Source: Orientia tsutsugamushi str. Boryong
GTDB lineage: Bacteria > Pseudomonadota > Alphaproteobacteria > Rickettsiales > Rickettsiaceae
NCBI RefSeq assembly: GCF_000063545.1
Contig: NC_009488.1
Span: forward strand, 1,116,001 to 1,180,000
Length of the DNA stretch: 64,000 nt
Direction of reading: 5' to 3'
This document shows, one piece after another, positions 38,015-48,001 of this stretch; within the stretch, counting starts at the first letter, position 1; the number at the start of each line of letters is the position of its first letter. Position numbers and translations under genes: made by a program. The notes beneath the pieces were generated by a model. The model saw only the letters and a list, made by a program, of their open reading frames with translations. It did no database searches and was not told the origin of the DNA.

Positions 38015-39566
38015 TTATTCGAACTTAACTAACTCAAAAGAAAACCCTTGAGCTTTAAAAGCGTACTCAAAATCTTTCAGATAATTTCCTCTGATGTAAC
38101 TATCTTCAAATTCTGTTTTTGCTTTAATGAATATTTTTTTATTAACATTATCTTCATTTACAACTTTTAATTTACTAAACCATATTTTATCAATAACTTG
38201 CTCATATTTGTAATGTTGAAGTATGTATTTTCGTACTTTGTACCAAGTTGAGTTGGAGTCCAATTGTTTACTCAGATTCAAGAGATACTCTTCTTCATTG
38301 ATTTGTTTCTGTGAAACAGTTTTGAGTTGCTCAAATGGTGTAACTTGTAATTCTTGTCGTATCCATATACATCTTGTACAGCTTGTAATATCTTTGATCT
38401 ATCACATTCTGTTAGTGTAATATTTTTAAGCAACTTAACAAAAAACTTAGTTCGAACTGCTGGCCCAAAACTACAAGAAGTCAAAATTTGATAAGCCATA
38501 GCTGCTTCAAAAGAACCAGCAATTTTATGCTTCAACTGGCTTTCCTTACTAAGATTTGTCCTTGTTTCAATTTGCGCAAGATATTTTTCCTTATTAAATT
38601 TTTCTACGTTATCAAGTCCACAGTTGTCACTATTTGCCTGATCAGTAGTTCGTAATTCATTTGCTAACGCTTTTGCCATATAGTTTAGAACTGATGCCTT
38701 ACCGCCAAAATGATAATTCGAATATTGATCTGCTAGCTTTAATAGTAATTTGTTGATAAAGTATATGTTAAAACCTCTATCAGACTTATGTTGCAGTGTA
38801 ACTACATCTTCTGGTGTTAGTTGGGTAAAAGTCTTCTAGCCTGTACCTTTTGAACCATTCTTTTTTACCATTCGAAGACTTGAGAATCTTTGTTATTAGT
38901 GATTCAATGTCTTTATTGCGATTTTTAGTTGAAGTCCGTATATCATTTTCAAAATCATCAACATTTTGAAAATTTTGTTCTTCATTTTCATTTTTGTTAT
39001 TCTCTACTAACTCACCTTCAGTAGATCTAGATATTTTAGATTTTTTTTATATATCTATATATGTCCCTGAAAAAAGTTTCAGGTTGACCTGAAATTTCTT
39101 TCATGTTGGGACGAAATTTTTTTTCTGGTAAGGCTATATTTTCTTCTTTTCCTTTTTCACTATAGTGCTGAAAATTTTTCAGAATTTTTATGCAAGGAAC
39201 ATTACGTAACTTAACATTGTCTTTAATTATTGTCCTATTTTCAACTTCAATAAAACCTGCATCTCTTAATTCTACTAAGCATTGCCTAACTCTTCTTTGA
39301 CCAACATTCAGCTTATCTTCATAAAGTTGATAACTTTCCTGTAATTCATCTATATCTTTGTTGTAATAGATATGTAGTCTAAATACTATGAATGATAAAA
39401 GCTGTTTAGATGTTTTACTTAATGCTTTTCCATTATCTCCACTTAGCTTTCTCCATTCTGGTGGAATGATATTTCCAATAAAGTTATAAAATATTGTGTC
39501 ATTATTGTTACTATTATTTTTAATAATATTACAACTATTACTACAGGGCGCATTTTTCATCTCCAA
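38015..39566 (-). pseudogene. RAGE replication-associated protein (DnaA-N-like), multiply frameshifted
   Basis: Read from 39566. An N-terminal winged-helix-like region holds PPEWRKLSGDNGKALSKTSK and LRDAGFIEVENRTIIKD. An A7 run near 39045 shifts frame to SKISRSTEGELVEN, another lesion lies near 38833 (then LTPEDVVTLQHKSDRGFNI), and a third near 38358 (then QVTPFEQLKTVSQ). The C-terminal segment has WYKVRKYILQHYKYEQVIDK and IWFSKLKVV, resembling DnaA domain I, the DnaB-binding domain. It lies just upstream of dnaB, suggesting a helicase-loading replication module. The assignment is inferred. Confidence 0.7.
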
Positions 39567-39732
39567 AAATACAGCTATAGTAGGTGTTTTAGAAAATAAT
39601 TTTTTTATAAAATTACAGTCAAATTTTTGTTCAAAAGGTTGAAAATAGGTTGAAAAAAATTTTTATGCCAAACATATATAAATCTTCATACTTATACTAT
39701 CTGCCTTAGAAGACCAATTTTGCTTATAGGTA

Positions 39733-39959
39733 ATGTTCTATACTAAAAAATATCATGACAAACAACTTCGAGATACAGGAGAGCCATATTATATGCATCC
39801 ATTAGAAGTAGCTTATATGATAGCAGACTACAGCTTTGAAACAGATACGATTATTACAGCAATACTACATGATACACTTGAAGACACAAAACTAACTAAA
39901 GAAAGAATAAGTTACGAATTTGGTAGTAATATTGCAGAACATGTTTCAGACCTTACAAA
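39733..39959 (+). pseudogene. SpoT-like HD hydrolase fragment
   Basis: YTKKYHDKQLRDTGEPYYMH and ILHDTLEDTKLTKERISYEF match residues 35-105 of the intact gene at 35754-36329. The first ~34 residues are missing, and homology ends after HVSDLT exactly where the miniature element begins at 39960. Confidence 0.88.
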
Positions 39960-40330
39960 CGCCAGATTAGGATAAGGGAAAGCATGAAAAGTATAATGAA
40001 AAAGGTCTACAAGATATAATGTACAATTATAATTATGCAATATATTTAAATATAATTTCAATTAATAACGGTTTATTTATTGATCATATTTCTACAAGTA
40101 TTAGTTCATAATACTATACTTAATAACCCGAACATTGGCCATGGTAACACTTGTATATTATCTCTTTCTAACTGTTTCTTATTCTTAAAATTACGTTTGC
40201 AGATATGTGAGCAATAAATGGCTATTAATTAAAACTTATATTTAATATCTCACATAATTATAATTGTATATTATATCTTGTAGACCTTTTTCATTATGCT
40301 TTTCATAATTTTTCTTATCCTAATCTGGTG
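39960..40330. mobile_element. IS982-related miniature element, copy 1 (371 bp)
   Basis: Ends are CGCCAGATTAGGATAAG (39960-39976) and its near-complement CTTATCCTAATCTGGTG (40314-40330). Inside, inverted pieces such as ACAAGATATAATGTACAATT and TAATTGTATATTATATCTTG show a palindromic build. There is no coding capacity. The ends match the terminus of the IS982-type remnant at 11273, so it is probably a non-autonomous derivative of that IS. Confidence 0.85.
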
Positions 40331-40396
40331 TTAGAAACAATAATCTTCACACATTTATTGTGTAATTCTTATATAAAATTGTTTTTATGAATGGCG

Positions 40397-41488
40397 TTAC
40401 TCACATCTGTCTTCATCAATTACCAAACTTCTATCACTGCTATCTTCACCAGATAGCAATACATCATCAGATTCTTTAGATGATATATTTGATGTTATAT
40501 CTAATATATTTATGTGATTACTTGAAGTACTAGTGCTAGCATCAACATTATTGCAATTAGAAAACAAAGAATGATAAGATGGATGAGGATAAGGTGGAAT
40601 ATCCTTATAAAAGCAGTATGGAGTCATCTCATCAAAAATATCAAAAAAATGCGGTAAGACACTAGTACCATTTATATCACATTTGCTTTGAGGTTCAATA
40701 GTAGAAGATTCTACAGTTAAATCAATTACTTGCTGTTCTTGGTCTTGCTGATTATGTTTCGTGCTTAAGTTTGGAGCTAGAATACTTATAAGTTTTGAAT
40801 AACTATCAGTATAATTACCTGATTCCAAGTTATTTAGCAGTATTTGCTTCGTATCTTCATCGCAAATACATTCCTTAAGATTAGGCATACTGTTTAGCAG
40901 TATATTTGTAAATTTTGGAGTATAAGTATTGAGATCTTCTTTTGAATTGCGATCAAAACTACCTGATAGATCAAGTGTTATTAGATTTAAATATTTTATC
41001 GAACTAAAATAATTAACTATATGTTGCAGTGCTGTATGGTAATTTAAAACTATTTTTTCCAAACTTGTTTTTGTTAAAATACTTTTAAGCCCTGTAGAAA
41101 ATCTACTGTCAAAATTGTTGCACTTAAGTTCAAATACAGTTAACGCATTATTATCTTCTAACAAAGCAGATAATTTGTGCATAGACGGTAAACTAAATTG
41201 ATCTAAAACGATTTCTACCTTTTTAAGGTTTGAGCTACATATTTCTTTTTTTAACTCTATTAAAAGAGGGTATAACAGTGAATTTTTGATTTTAATATTA
41301 CTGCCTTTATCACTAATTTTTAGAAATTGTATATTTTCTCCTTTGTACATATCTGTGACAATACTAATGTTTAGTGCATTTTTACTGAAAATGTTCCAGC
41401 TGTTGCTAACTTTGAATATAACTTCATCTTGAGATACAGATTTATCATATGGCATGATTTGTACTCCTATTGTGTTTTCATCAAACAT
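40397..41488 (-). CDS. Predicted effector with LRR-like N-terminus and SUMO-interacting-type motifs
   Basis: A 363-residue soluble protein with no signal peptide. The first ~235 residues contain leucine-rich, repeat-like stretches (LKKVEIVLDQFSLPSMHKLS, TVFELKCNNF, LNLITLDLSGSF, MPNLKECICDED) of the ribonuclease-inhibitor type. A low-complexity, Ser/Asp-rich tail follows. Residues 254-260 read VIDLTVE, within QQVIDLTVESS, the canonical form of a eukaryotic SUMO-interacting motif (as in PIAS proteins); DDVLLSGEDSSD near residue 341 is a second candidate. Eukaryote-like features suggest a secreted effector. It lies between two miniature elements, with no operon partner. Confidence 0.7.
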   Translation of the reverse strand: MFDENTIGVQIMPYDKSVSQDEVIFKVSNSWNIFSKNALNISIVTDMYKGENIQFLKISDKGSNIKIKNSLLYPLLIELKKEICSSNLKKVEIVLDQFSLPSMHKLSALLEDNNALTVFELKCNNFDSRFSTGLKSILTKTSLEKIVLNYHTALQHIVNYFSSIKYLNLITLDLSGSFDRNSKEDLNTYTPKFTNILLNSMPNLKECICDEDTKQILLNNLESGNYTDSYSKLISILAPNLSTKHNQQDQEQQVIDLTVESSTIEPQSKCDINGTSVLPHFFDIFDEMTPYCFYKDIPPYPHPSYHSLFSNCNNVDASTSTSSNHINILDITSNISSKESDDVLLSGEDSSDRSLVIDEDRCE

Positions 41489-41591
41489 AAAATCCTCACC
41501 CTTAACTATGTTAGATAATCAATTACTTATACTTAAAATGAATAAAGTGTTTTGTAAAACTAAAATTTTATAAATAGTCAGAGAAGCTTAT

Positions 41592-41696
41592 ATAGTCATT
41601 TACAATGAAGTTTGCGTATAATATCGTGTTAGCAGCAAATCTTATGCAGCTATTATCGCTTTTTTCTATACGCAAACTTCATTGTAAATGACTATA
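41592..41696. mobile_element. IS630-related miniature element, copy 1 (105 bp)
   Basis: TATAGTCATTTACAATGAAG at the left is the exact complement of the right end, and TTTGCGTATA continues the pairing, making a 26-bp terminal inverted repeat. A nearly identical copy is at 54721-54826. The end matches the terminus next to the IS630 transposase start at 53390-53413. TA at both tips fits IS630 target choice. Confidence 0.88.
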
Positions 41697-42496
41697 GTTA
41701 GTAATGATTAGCTCATTAACGAGATTGCGTTTTTGATTGATTGAGTATGTAACTCCAATATGAGTGATGAAAAAATCTTTGTATAAATCTTTAATAAAGG
41801 TAGTGTTATTATTTGAAAGCATAATTTTAACACCTTTATTGGTTAGTTCATATACAAAATCTCGTAGTCTGATTTGCTCTTTTTCATCAAATGGGACTCT
41901 AGTGTAGAACCTTTCTCCTGATTGGTGGTAAGGAGGATCGAAATAAACAAAGTCATTTTGTTGAGGCTCTATAAATGAAAAATCCATTGCGCAAATTGAT
42001 ACATCGGTTAAAAGTTTACTACATTTGTTTATTCTAGAGCAAATATGAAGCTTAAGATATCACTTATCAGAAAATGTTTGAGCAGATGTACCATCTCTGT
42101 TTAGCCTATAAATTCCCCTAAAGGAATATTTATTAAGATATATAAATTTTGCAGTAATATCGTTAGGATCATTACTATAATAATTGTCTCTTATTTTATA
42201 GTAGAGACTTTCAGAATGGTTTTTGTGATATAGATTTAGTAACCTGTTGACTTCATTTGGATTCTTTTTTACAGCGTGATAACTAGTAATTAAGTTGAGA
42301 TTAATATCAGACAAAAAACATTGTTTAAACAGATGCCTGACCTGAAAAAATAAAGAGCCCATCCACCAAGGAATGGTTCATGGTAATTATAGTATGGCCC
42401 TGAAGGAAGATGCTCTATTAATTTATTAACAATTCTCCTTTTACTTCCAACCCAGTGAAGAAAAGGCTTTAGTTCATTAGAAATTGCTGTTGACAC
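41697..42496 (-). pseudogene. dam with frameshift and TGA (copy 3)
   Basis: DNA adenine methyltransferase gene in the right arm. The same two-base insertion as copy 1 disrupts FLGGG, a TGA at 42060-42062 replaces the Gln codon of SDKQYLK, and the C-terminal half is open with an intact motif IV, DPPY (in VYFDPPYHQSG). Its stop now lies inside the adjacent miniature element (last residues YSHLQ). Its N-terminal ~180 bases belong to the inverted repeat; the rest does not. Confidence 0.88.
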
Positions 42497-42844
42497 AAGA
42501 ATTTTGATTTAGTTTAATCTCTACCATGAATTAGAGCAAAAAATAAGCCTTAAAGCTAGTAATAATAACTATTGCAGAGCTTTTTTGTAAATCTTTTTTA
42601 ATGATATTTTTGTAGCTAGAGATACAATGCGATAATTTCGCATCTATTTTAAAAAAGATGAAAAAATTTCATAATTATGACAAAAAGTCATGTACTGACA
42701 AAAACCGAAATGATACTGTATACCTGATGTTATCTGAGATTTAAGATTTAGATAATATTCTGATAGAGATTAAAACTTAAACCGCAAAATTTTCTTTTTA
42801 ATCTCTAGGAAGCAATTTAACAACTTAAATAGCAGGGTAATTCT

Positions 42845-43591
42845 ATGCCTATAGAATACGAAGGTCAAAATAAAATCAATAAATTAACTGAAAAATTATC
42901 TACAGATGGAATTAATAGCACAACAATAAAACAGGTAGATGCAGAATTGCAAAAACTATACTGTCAGCTGGAAAAATCTGGGCAAGTAAGCATAAATTTC
43001 ATAGATTGGATACAATATTTTAGGCGAATCGTAAATAACTATGATAAAAAAAAGATAAATATAATAGCTTCTCTGAATGGAATAATTTTTTTATTTAGAC
43101 AATACATAGCATCAACAAATATAAGGATTGAAACATTTAACATAGAATCACTAATAAATAATACTGTTATCAGAATGAGGAAAAATTTTGAAAATGAGAA
43201 TATAAATCTAAATGTTCAAAATGATATAAAGACAGTTCTGATTGGAGATAGTTTTCGAATAAAAGCAGTAATAAGCCAGTTAATTGGTAGTGCTATTATA
43301 AATAGTAGTAAGAATAGCAAAATTACTATTAACATCAATCAGTATTCAGAAATATTACAATTTACAGTACAAAACATAGGACTAAGTCCTTCTAAAGAAA
43401 AATTAGAAAGAATAAATGCTGAACTAGAGAATTTGAATTTGGTAACATATCAAGAACTAGGAGAAGGATTAGCATTTATTAAACATCTTACACATCAGCT
43501 AAAAGGAAGACTAAGAGCAAAAGAGGAAAAGAATTACATAACTTTTGCATTTGAAGTGCCAATAACTAGTTTTAACTCTTCTTTAGGATAA
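42845..43591 (+). CDS. Second histidine-kinase-like protein (copy B)
   Basis: Identical in sequence to 28868-29614 (248 residues): degenerate GHKL ATPase-like domain, no H-box His, no membrane segment. It is first in an operon with the kinase-like gene at 43596 and the broken SpoT-like gene at 44554. Both copies are open, unlike the neighbouring tra genes. Confidence 0.72.
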   Translation: MPIEYEGQNKINKLTEKLSTDGINSTTIKQVDAELQKLYCQLEKSGQVSINFIDWIQYFRRIVNNYDKKKINIIASLNGIIFLFRQYIASTNIRIETFNIESLINNTVIRMRKNFENENINLNVQNDIKTVLIGDSFRIKAVISQLIGSAIINSSKNSKITININQYSEILQFTVQNIGLSPSKEKLERINAELENLNLVTYQELGEGLAFIKHLTHQLKGRLRAKEEKNYITFAFEVPITSFNSSLG

Positions 43592-43595
43592 TGCT

Positions 43596-44453
43596 ATGAA
43601 AGCAAAAAAGAAAACAATTAACCAATGGATGGTACAAATACCTCCAATACCAATTACGCTAGTGAATAGAGAAAGGGAGAATATCGATGAATATATGGAG
43701 ATAATAACAAAGTTAAGAAAAGCTAAGTATCAGGTCGAGGTAGCTGAATCATTGAAAGAATATTGTGTGAATCTGATACAGAATATCAAATATAGATTTA
43801 ATATTGCAACTAGTGAAATTGTAAGGCTAGCAAGCGAGATCATGTTAAGTGATTCAAAAAATAAAGATAAGCTGAAAACAATATTAAATCGAGCAGTAAA
43901 TCTCCAAGAGTACTGTAATGATGTAGTTTACACGCTTAGAAGCGAAATTGAGAATGAAAATTTATGTTTAAAAAAATTTAGCATACAAAAGTTAGTAAAG
44001 GATGCTGTCAGGAGACTAGAAGACATTGCAAAAGAGAAAGATATAAAAATCAATTACAATTTTCAGTACAAAATGAAGGATATTGTGATTGGAAATAGTG
44101 ATCACTTACAAGCTATATTAAGTCAATTAATAGGAAGCGTCATTAGATTTAATCACAGCTACAAGGTTATAATTACAGTTCATTTGTTTACTGTAAAAAA
44201 TTATATAAAAAGCGATAACATACTACAATTTAGAATACACGATAAAGGAAGCGGTATTTCAAAAGAAAAATTAGGGAATATAAAAGCTAAATTAGCTGAT
44301 TTTGACTTGGTAAGAGACTGTCCGCTAATGCTTGAATCAGGATTATGGTTTGTAAATTACCTTATTAATCAACTTAATGGAGAAATGGAAATAGAGAGTG
44401 AAAAAGACAAGTTTACAACCATTACTTGCAATATTCCAGTACAACTTTTTTAA
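43596..44453 (+). CDS. Histidine-kinase-like protein without phospho-acceptor His (copy B)
   Basis: Identical in sequence to 28006-28863 (285 residues). It keeps DKGSGIS (G1 box, residues 216-222) but has Ser for the N-box Asn and no H-box. It lies four bases after the previous gene and is likely co-translated. Confidence 0.75.
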   Translation: MKAKKKTINQWMVQIPPIPITLVNRERENIDEYMEIITKLRKAKYQVEVAESLKEYCVNLIQNIKYRFNIATSEIVRLASEIMLSDSKNKDKLKTILNRAVNLQEYCNDVVYTLRSEIENENLCLKKFSIQKLVKDAVRRLEDIAKEKDIKINYNFQYKMKDIVIGNSDHLQAILSQLIGSVIRFNHSYKVIITVHLFTVKNYIKSDNILQFRIHDKGSGISKEKLGNIKAKLADFDLVRDCPLMLESGLWFVNYLINQLNGEMEIESEKDKFTTITCNIPVQLF

Positions 44454-44553
44454 TCAAATTAATTCGCTTCTTTTACAGTTTTTATCTGAGATTGAAGTAT
44501 ATAAAAAGTTTAATTTATTGTATAATTTATTAAAGATTATTTAGAGATGAAAA

Positions 44554-45129
44554 ATGATAGACTTTTATAGCGAAAGCTTACTAAATAAGCTGTTTGAAAC
44601 CAACGTAAGATTTAATACTGAAATTGATCTTGATAAAGTTGAAAAAGCTATATTTTATGCCCAAAAATATCATGGTCAGCAAAAGCGAGATACTGGAGAA
44701 CTATACTACACACATCAATTAGAAGTAGCTTATATGGTATCAGACTACAGCTTTGAAACTGATACAATTATTACAGCAATACTACATGATACACTCGAAG
44801 ACACAACACTAACCAAAGAAATAATAAGTCAAGAATTTGGTAATAATATTGCAGAATAGGTTTTAGACCTCACCAGGATTAAGGATAATAAAAAAATCAG
44901 TTCTAGAGAAATGATTCAAACATTTTATAGGCAAAATAAAATAGAACTATTATTAATTAAGCTTTTCGATCGATTCCATAATATTCAAACCATACATATA
45001 AAACCTTATGAAAAAAGACAAAAAATCGTCATTGAAACTCAGCAAGAATTTATACCTCTTGCTCAATACCTTAAACTACCAGAGATTGCAATAGAGCTAA
45101 ATAAATACTGTGAGCTTTATGCTAGTTAG
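44554..45129 (+). pseudogene. SpoT-like HD hydrolase with in-frame TAG (copy B)
   Basis: Same as 27330-27905. The TAG that replaces Gln at codon 102 lies at 44857-44859. The HD motif region ILHDTLED is intact in the upstream 101-residue frame; downstream KLFDRFHN is in the second open part (44911-45129). Confidence 0.9.
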
Positions 45130-45212
45130 AATGCAAACTTTTTCTAACTAGCATACATAGCATTACATATATTTCTACTTGCACAAGATACCGTGTTAAG
45201 AGTCAAGAAAAG

Positions 45213-46440
45213 AAATAATAATTTTATAAAAAAGATGTAAGTTTTTATAAAATTATTATTTTTGCTGGATTGAAACATTAGGATTAAAAGGAGAATTATG
45301 CTTCAAAACGCCATAAATAATATGTAGTAACTTACGCATAGCAGCAGTAAGGATAAGCATTTTGGGTTTACCAGTGTTAGATAAACGTTGAGAAAAATGC
45401 TTGATAATACAATTATGTCTTAAGGCAGACATAGCAGGCATATAAAAAGACTTACGTAGATCTGAATTACCAGTTCTAGAGATTCTACTAGCGCCACGCA
45501 CAGAACTACCAGATTGACGATGCTTAGGATTAAGACCTACAAAAGCTACAACTTGTTTAGCAGAACTAAATTTCTCAATATCTGCTAAAAAAGCCAGAAC
45601 TATAGCTTGTGTTTTTGCTCCTATACCTGGTATTGATTCAAGTAACATAGCTTTATTGTGAAGATCTTTGTTATTTTTAATATGGTCATTGATTAGTTGT
45701 TCAATTTCTTTAATTTGTGTTTCAAGAAATTCAATGTGCATTTGAATATTATTAGCAATTGCTTTAGAAGCTCCTTCTAATCTATTTGTTTCTTGTGTTT
45801 TATGCTTAATTAAAACATTCAGGCGATTAACCAGCTGCTGTAGTTCTTGAATATAATGCGGCTGTGGATACCATGCTTCCTGTTTCATTGCTTTGCAAAA
45901 ATCTGCGATTAATACACTGTCTGCTTTATCTGTTTTTGTACGACTAAGTTTACTTATTGCAAAACCTTTAATACGTGCAGGATTTACTACGCTCACTTTA
46001 TAGCCATAATCGTACAGATATTTCGCTAAGCTTTTCCAGTAGATACCTGTTGCTTCCATACAAACATGTCCAGTTTCTCTGCTTTTTAACCATGTTACTA
46101 ATTTGTTAAATCCTTCAGAATTATTATTAAATTTTCTTGTTTGAACTTTATGATTAATTAACACAGCGGCATCAAATGTCTCTTTAGAAATATCAATTCC
46201 TACAATTATACTATTCATAATCACCAAATTTTATGTTAAATATCTCAAAACCAACCTTGTAAATACAGGCTTTTTTGCCTAAGAATACCGTCCGGTTTTT
46301 AGTTAAAAAAGATAGTTACTTATCTAAAATTCAGGCTAGTAGCCTTAGGAGCATAACTGTATACTAGCTTTCTTTTGTGCTATTGCTATAATCTTTTATT
46401 TTATTGCAATTTCACTTATTTTTATCATACAAGGAGTATA
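45213..46440 (-). mobile_element. IS110-family insertion sequence, copy 2
   Basis: Part of the right arm of the inverted repeat. Ends are identical to the other copies. The flanks (broken traD and SpoT-like gene) are the same as in copy 1, so this copy arose by duplication of the arm, not by new transposition. Confidence 0.9.
45256..46218 (-). CDS. IS110-family DEDD transposase, copy 2
   Basis: Same 320-residue protein as at 26241-27203: VGIDISKETFDAAVL, CMEATGIYW, TKTDKADSVLIADF and a C-terminal IPGIGAKTQ block. Intact frame, start ATG 46218 chosen over TTG/GTG just upstream. Confidence 0.95.
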   Translation of the reverse strand: MNSIIVGIDISKETFDAAVLINHKVQTRKFNNNSEGFNKLVTWLKSRETGHVCMEATGIYWKSLAKYLYDYGYKVSVVNPARIKGFAISKLSRTKTDKADSVLIADFCKAMKQEAWYPQPHYIQELQQLVNRLNVLIKHKTQETNRLEGASKAIANNIQMHIEFLETQIKEIEQLINDHIKNNKDLHNKAMLLESIPGIGAKTQAIVLAFLADIEKFSSAKQVVAFVGLNPKHRQSGSSVRGASRISRTGNSDLRKSFYMPAMSALRHNCIIKHFSQRLSNTGKPKMLILTAAMRKLLHIIYGVLKHNSPFNPNVSIQQK

Positions 46441-47282
46441 ATTACTAAAACTACTAGCTATATCATGAAAATCAGCTGCTTCAAAACAATCATTCCAAGG
46501 CAACCACTGCTCACTATTTTTTTCCAAAGGATTATAAGCAGTTTATCACATTTAGGATCAAAAAATCTATCAGTAAAAGCCCCAGTAGTGTCTACAATTA
46601 TTGCTCGATCTTTGTGTAATCGAATTTGTGGCAGCAGTTCGTTAAGCATATTAGTTTTACCAGTACCTGTTGTTCCAGTAATAAGAATGTGTAACCTTTC
46701 ACTATTCTTTACTAATGGCAAGCCTCTAAAACAGATTTTTGAGGCCTTTTTAGCGTTTTTTAGTATTTTAGATAAGGCATTGGGGGGATACTCTACAAAA
46801 TCAGCGCCTCTAATTTTGGCCTTAATAATCGTTTTTTTACCTTGAGCCTTAAAGAAAACAATTGAGATTATTACACCAATAGCAAAAACAATTAATCCTT
46901 CTAACAATGCTGAATTGATTAAGAATTCCCATAATTGCTGTATTTTAAATCCATGTTGACCTGTATAAAATTCATGTAGAAAGTCCTGAGCATTGAGGTG
47001 TATCCATTTTTTAAACCTTAAACTATAAAATACGATTCCTATTTGATCGATATCATAAAAATGTTCACCAATTGTTAGCTTAAGCTGTACATATCGCTCA
47101 ATCGCAAAATAATACAAACTGCTCAGAAAAACTTTTTGATATAATCGACATATAATCCAGAATATCGATAATCCTAACCCAATTGTAAAAACATTGGCAC
47201 TACCTTGCCCAAACATTCTTAACTTATGAGCAAATAACTGCGATCCCCTTGTGAAATTGCCTTGATTCTGAAAATTCATCAA
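46441..47282 (-). pseudogene. traD: traD coupling protein, truncated by IS110 (copy B)
   Basis: Reverse copy of 25177-26018: two N-terminal membrane segments and Walker A ITGTTGTGKTN, the same frameshift after CDKLLI, then the IS110 end. The C-terminal two thirds are missing. Confidence 0.9.
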
Positions 47283-48001
47283 GAGTATTTTTTCAAAATC
47301 TGTAGTTTTTGCTCATACTCTTTTACTCCAGTAAAATTCTCTAATTCTGTTAACTTTTTAAACATTGCTTCGTATTCTGCAATGATATTAGGATTATATT
47401 TAATAGCTAAGTTAAAATTCTCCTTAGCTTTTGAGTACTGTCCTAAACTTACTAATGAAATTCCTTTTTCAAGATAGTTTTCAGCAAAATTAGGTTTGTA
47501 CTTAATAGCGATAGCAATGTCAAAATTTTCTATCGCTTTTTGGTGTTTACCTAATTTCTCAAGAATCATTCCTTTATTATAATAAATATCCGCACAATTT
47601 GGATCATATTTAATAGCTATGTTACAGCTTTCTATTGCTTCAGAATATCTATTCAATAAGCTTAATATATACCCTTTATTACAGTATGATTTCACACAAC
47701 TAGGATCGTATTTAATAGCTAAATCAAAATGTTCTATTGCATTCTGCAATTGCCCTAAAAATGCTAAAGTTAAACCTTTATTAATATAAGCTTCTGCATA
47801 ATCTGGTCTATATTTAATAGCTATATCATAGTTTTCGATTGCATTTTGAATGTATCCTAAATTCATTAACGCTATGCCTTTGTTATAATAAGCTTCTGGA
47901 TTATCTGATCTGTACTTAATAGCAATATCAAAATTTTCCATTGCATCTTCATACTGTCCTAATCTAGCTAAAGAAGCTCCTTTATTGTTATGTCTTTCCA
48001 C
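47279..48001 (-). CDS. TPR-repeat protein embedded between traG and traD (copy B)
   Basis: Identical to 24458-25180: 240 residues, six to seven TPRs, GTG start, upstream frame continuous with TraG C-terminal sequence, and ATGA overlap with traD. Intact in both arms. Confidence 0.85.
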   Translation of the reverse strand: MERHNNKGASLARLGQYEDAMENFDIAIKYRSDNPEAYYNKGIALMNLGYIQNAIENYDIAIKYRPDYAEAYINKGLTLAFLGQLQNAIEHFDLAIKYDPSCVKSYCNKGYILSLLNRYSEAIESCNIAIKYDPNCADIYYNKGMILEKLGKHQKAIENFDIAIAIKYKPNFAENYLEKGISLVSLGQYSKAKENFNLAIKYNPNIIAEYEAMFKKLTELENFTGVKEYEQKLQILKKYS

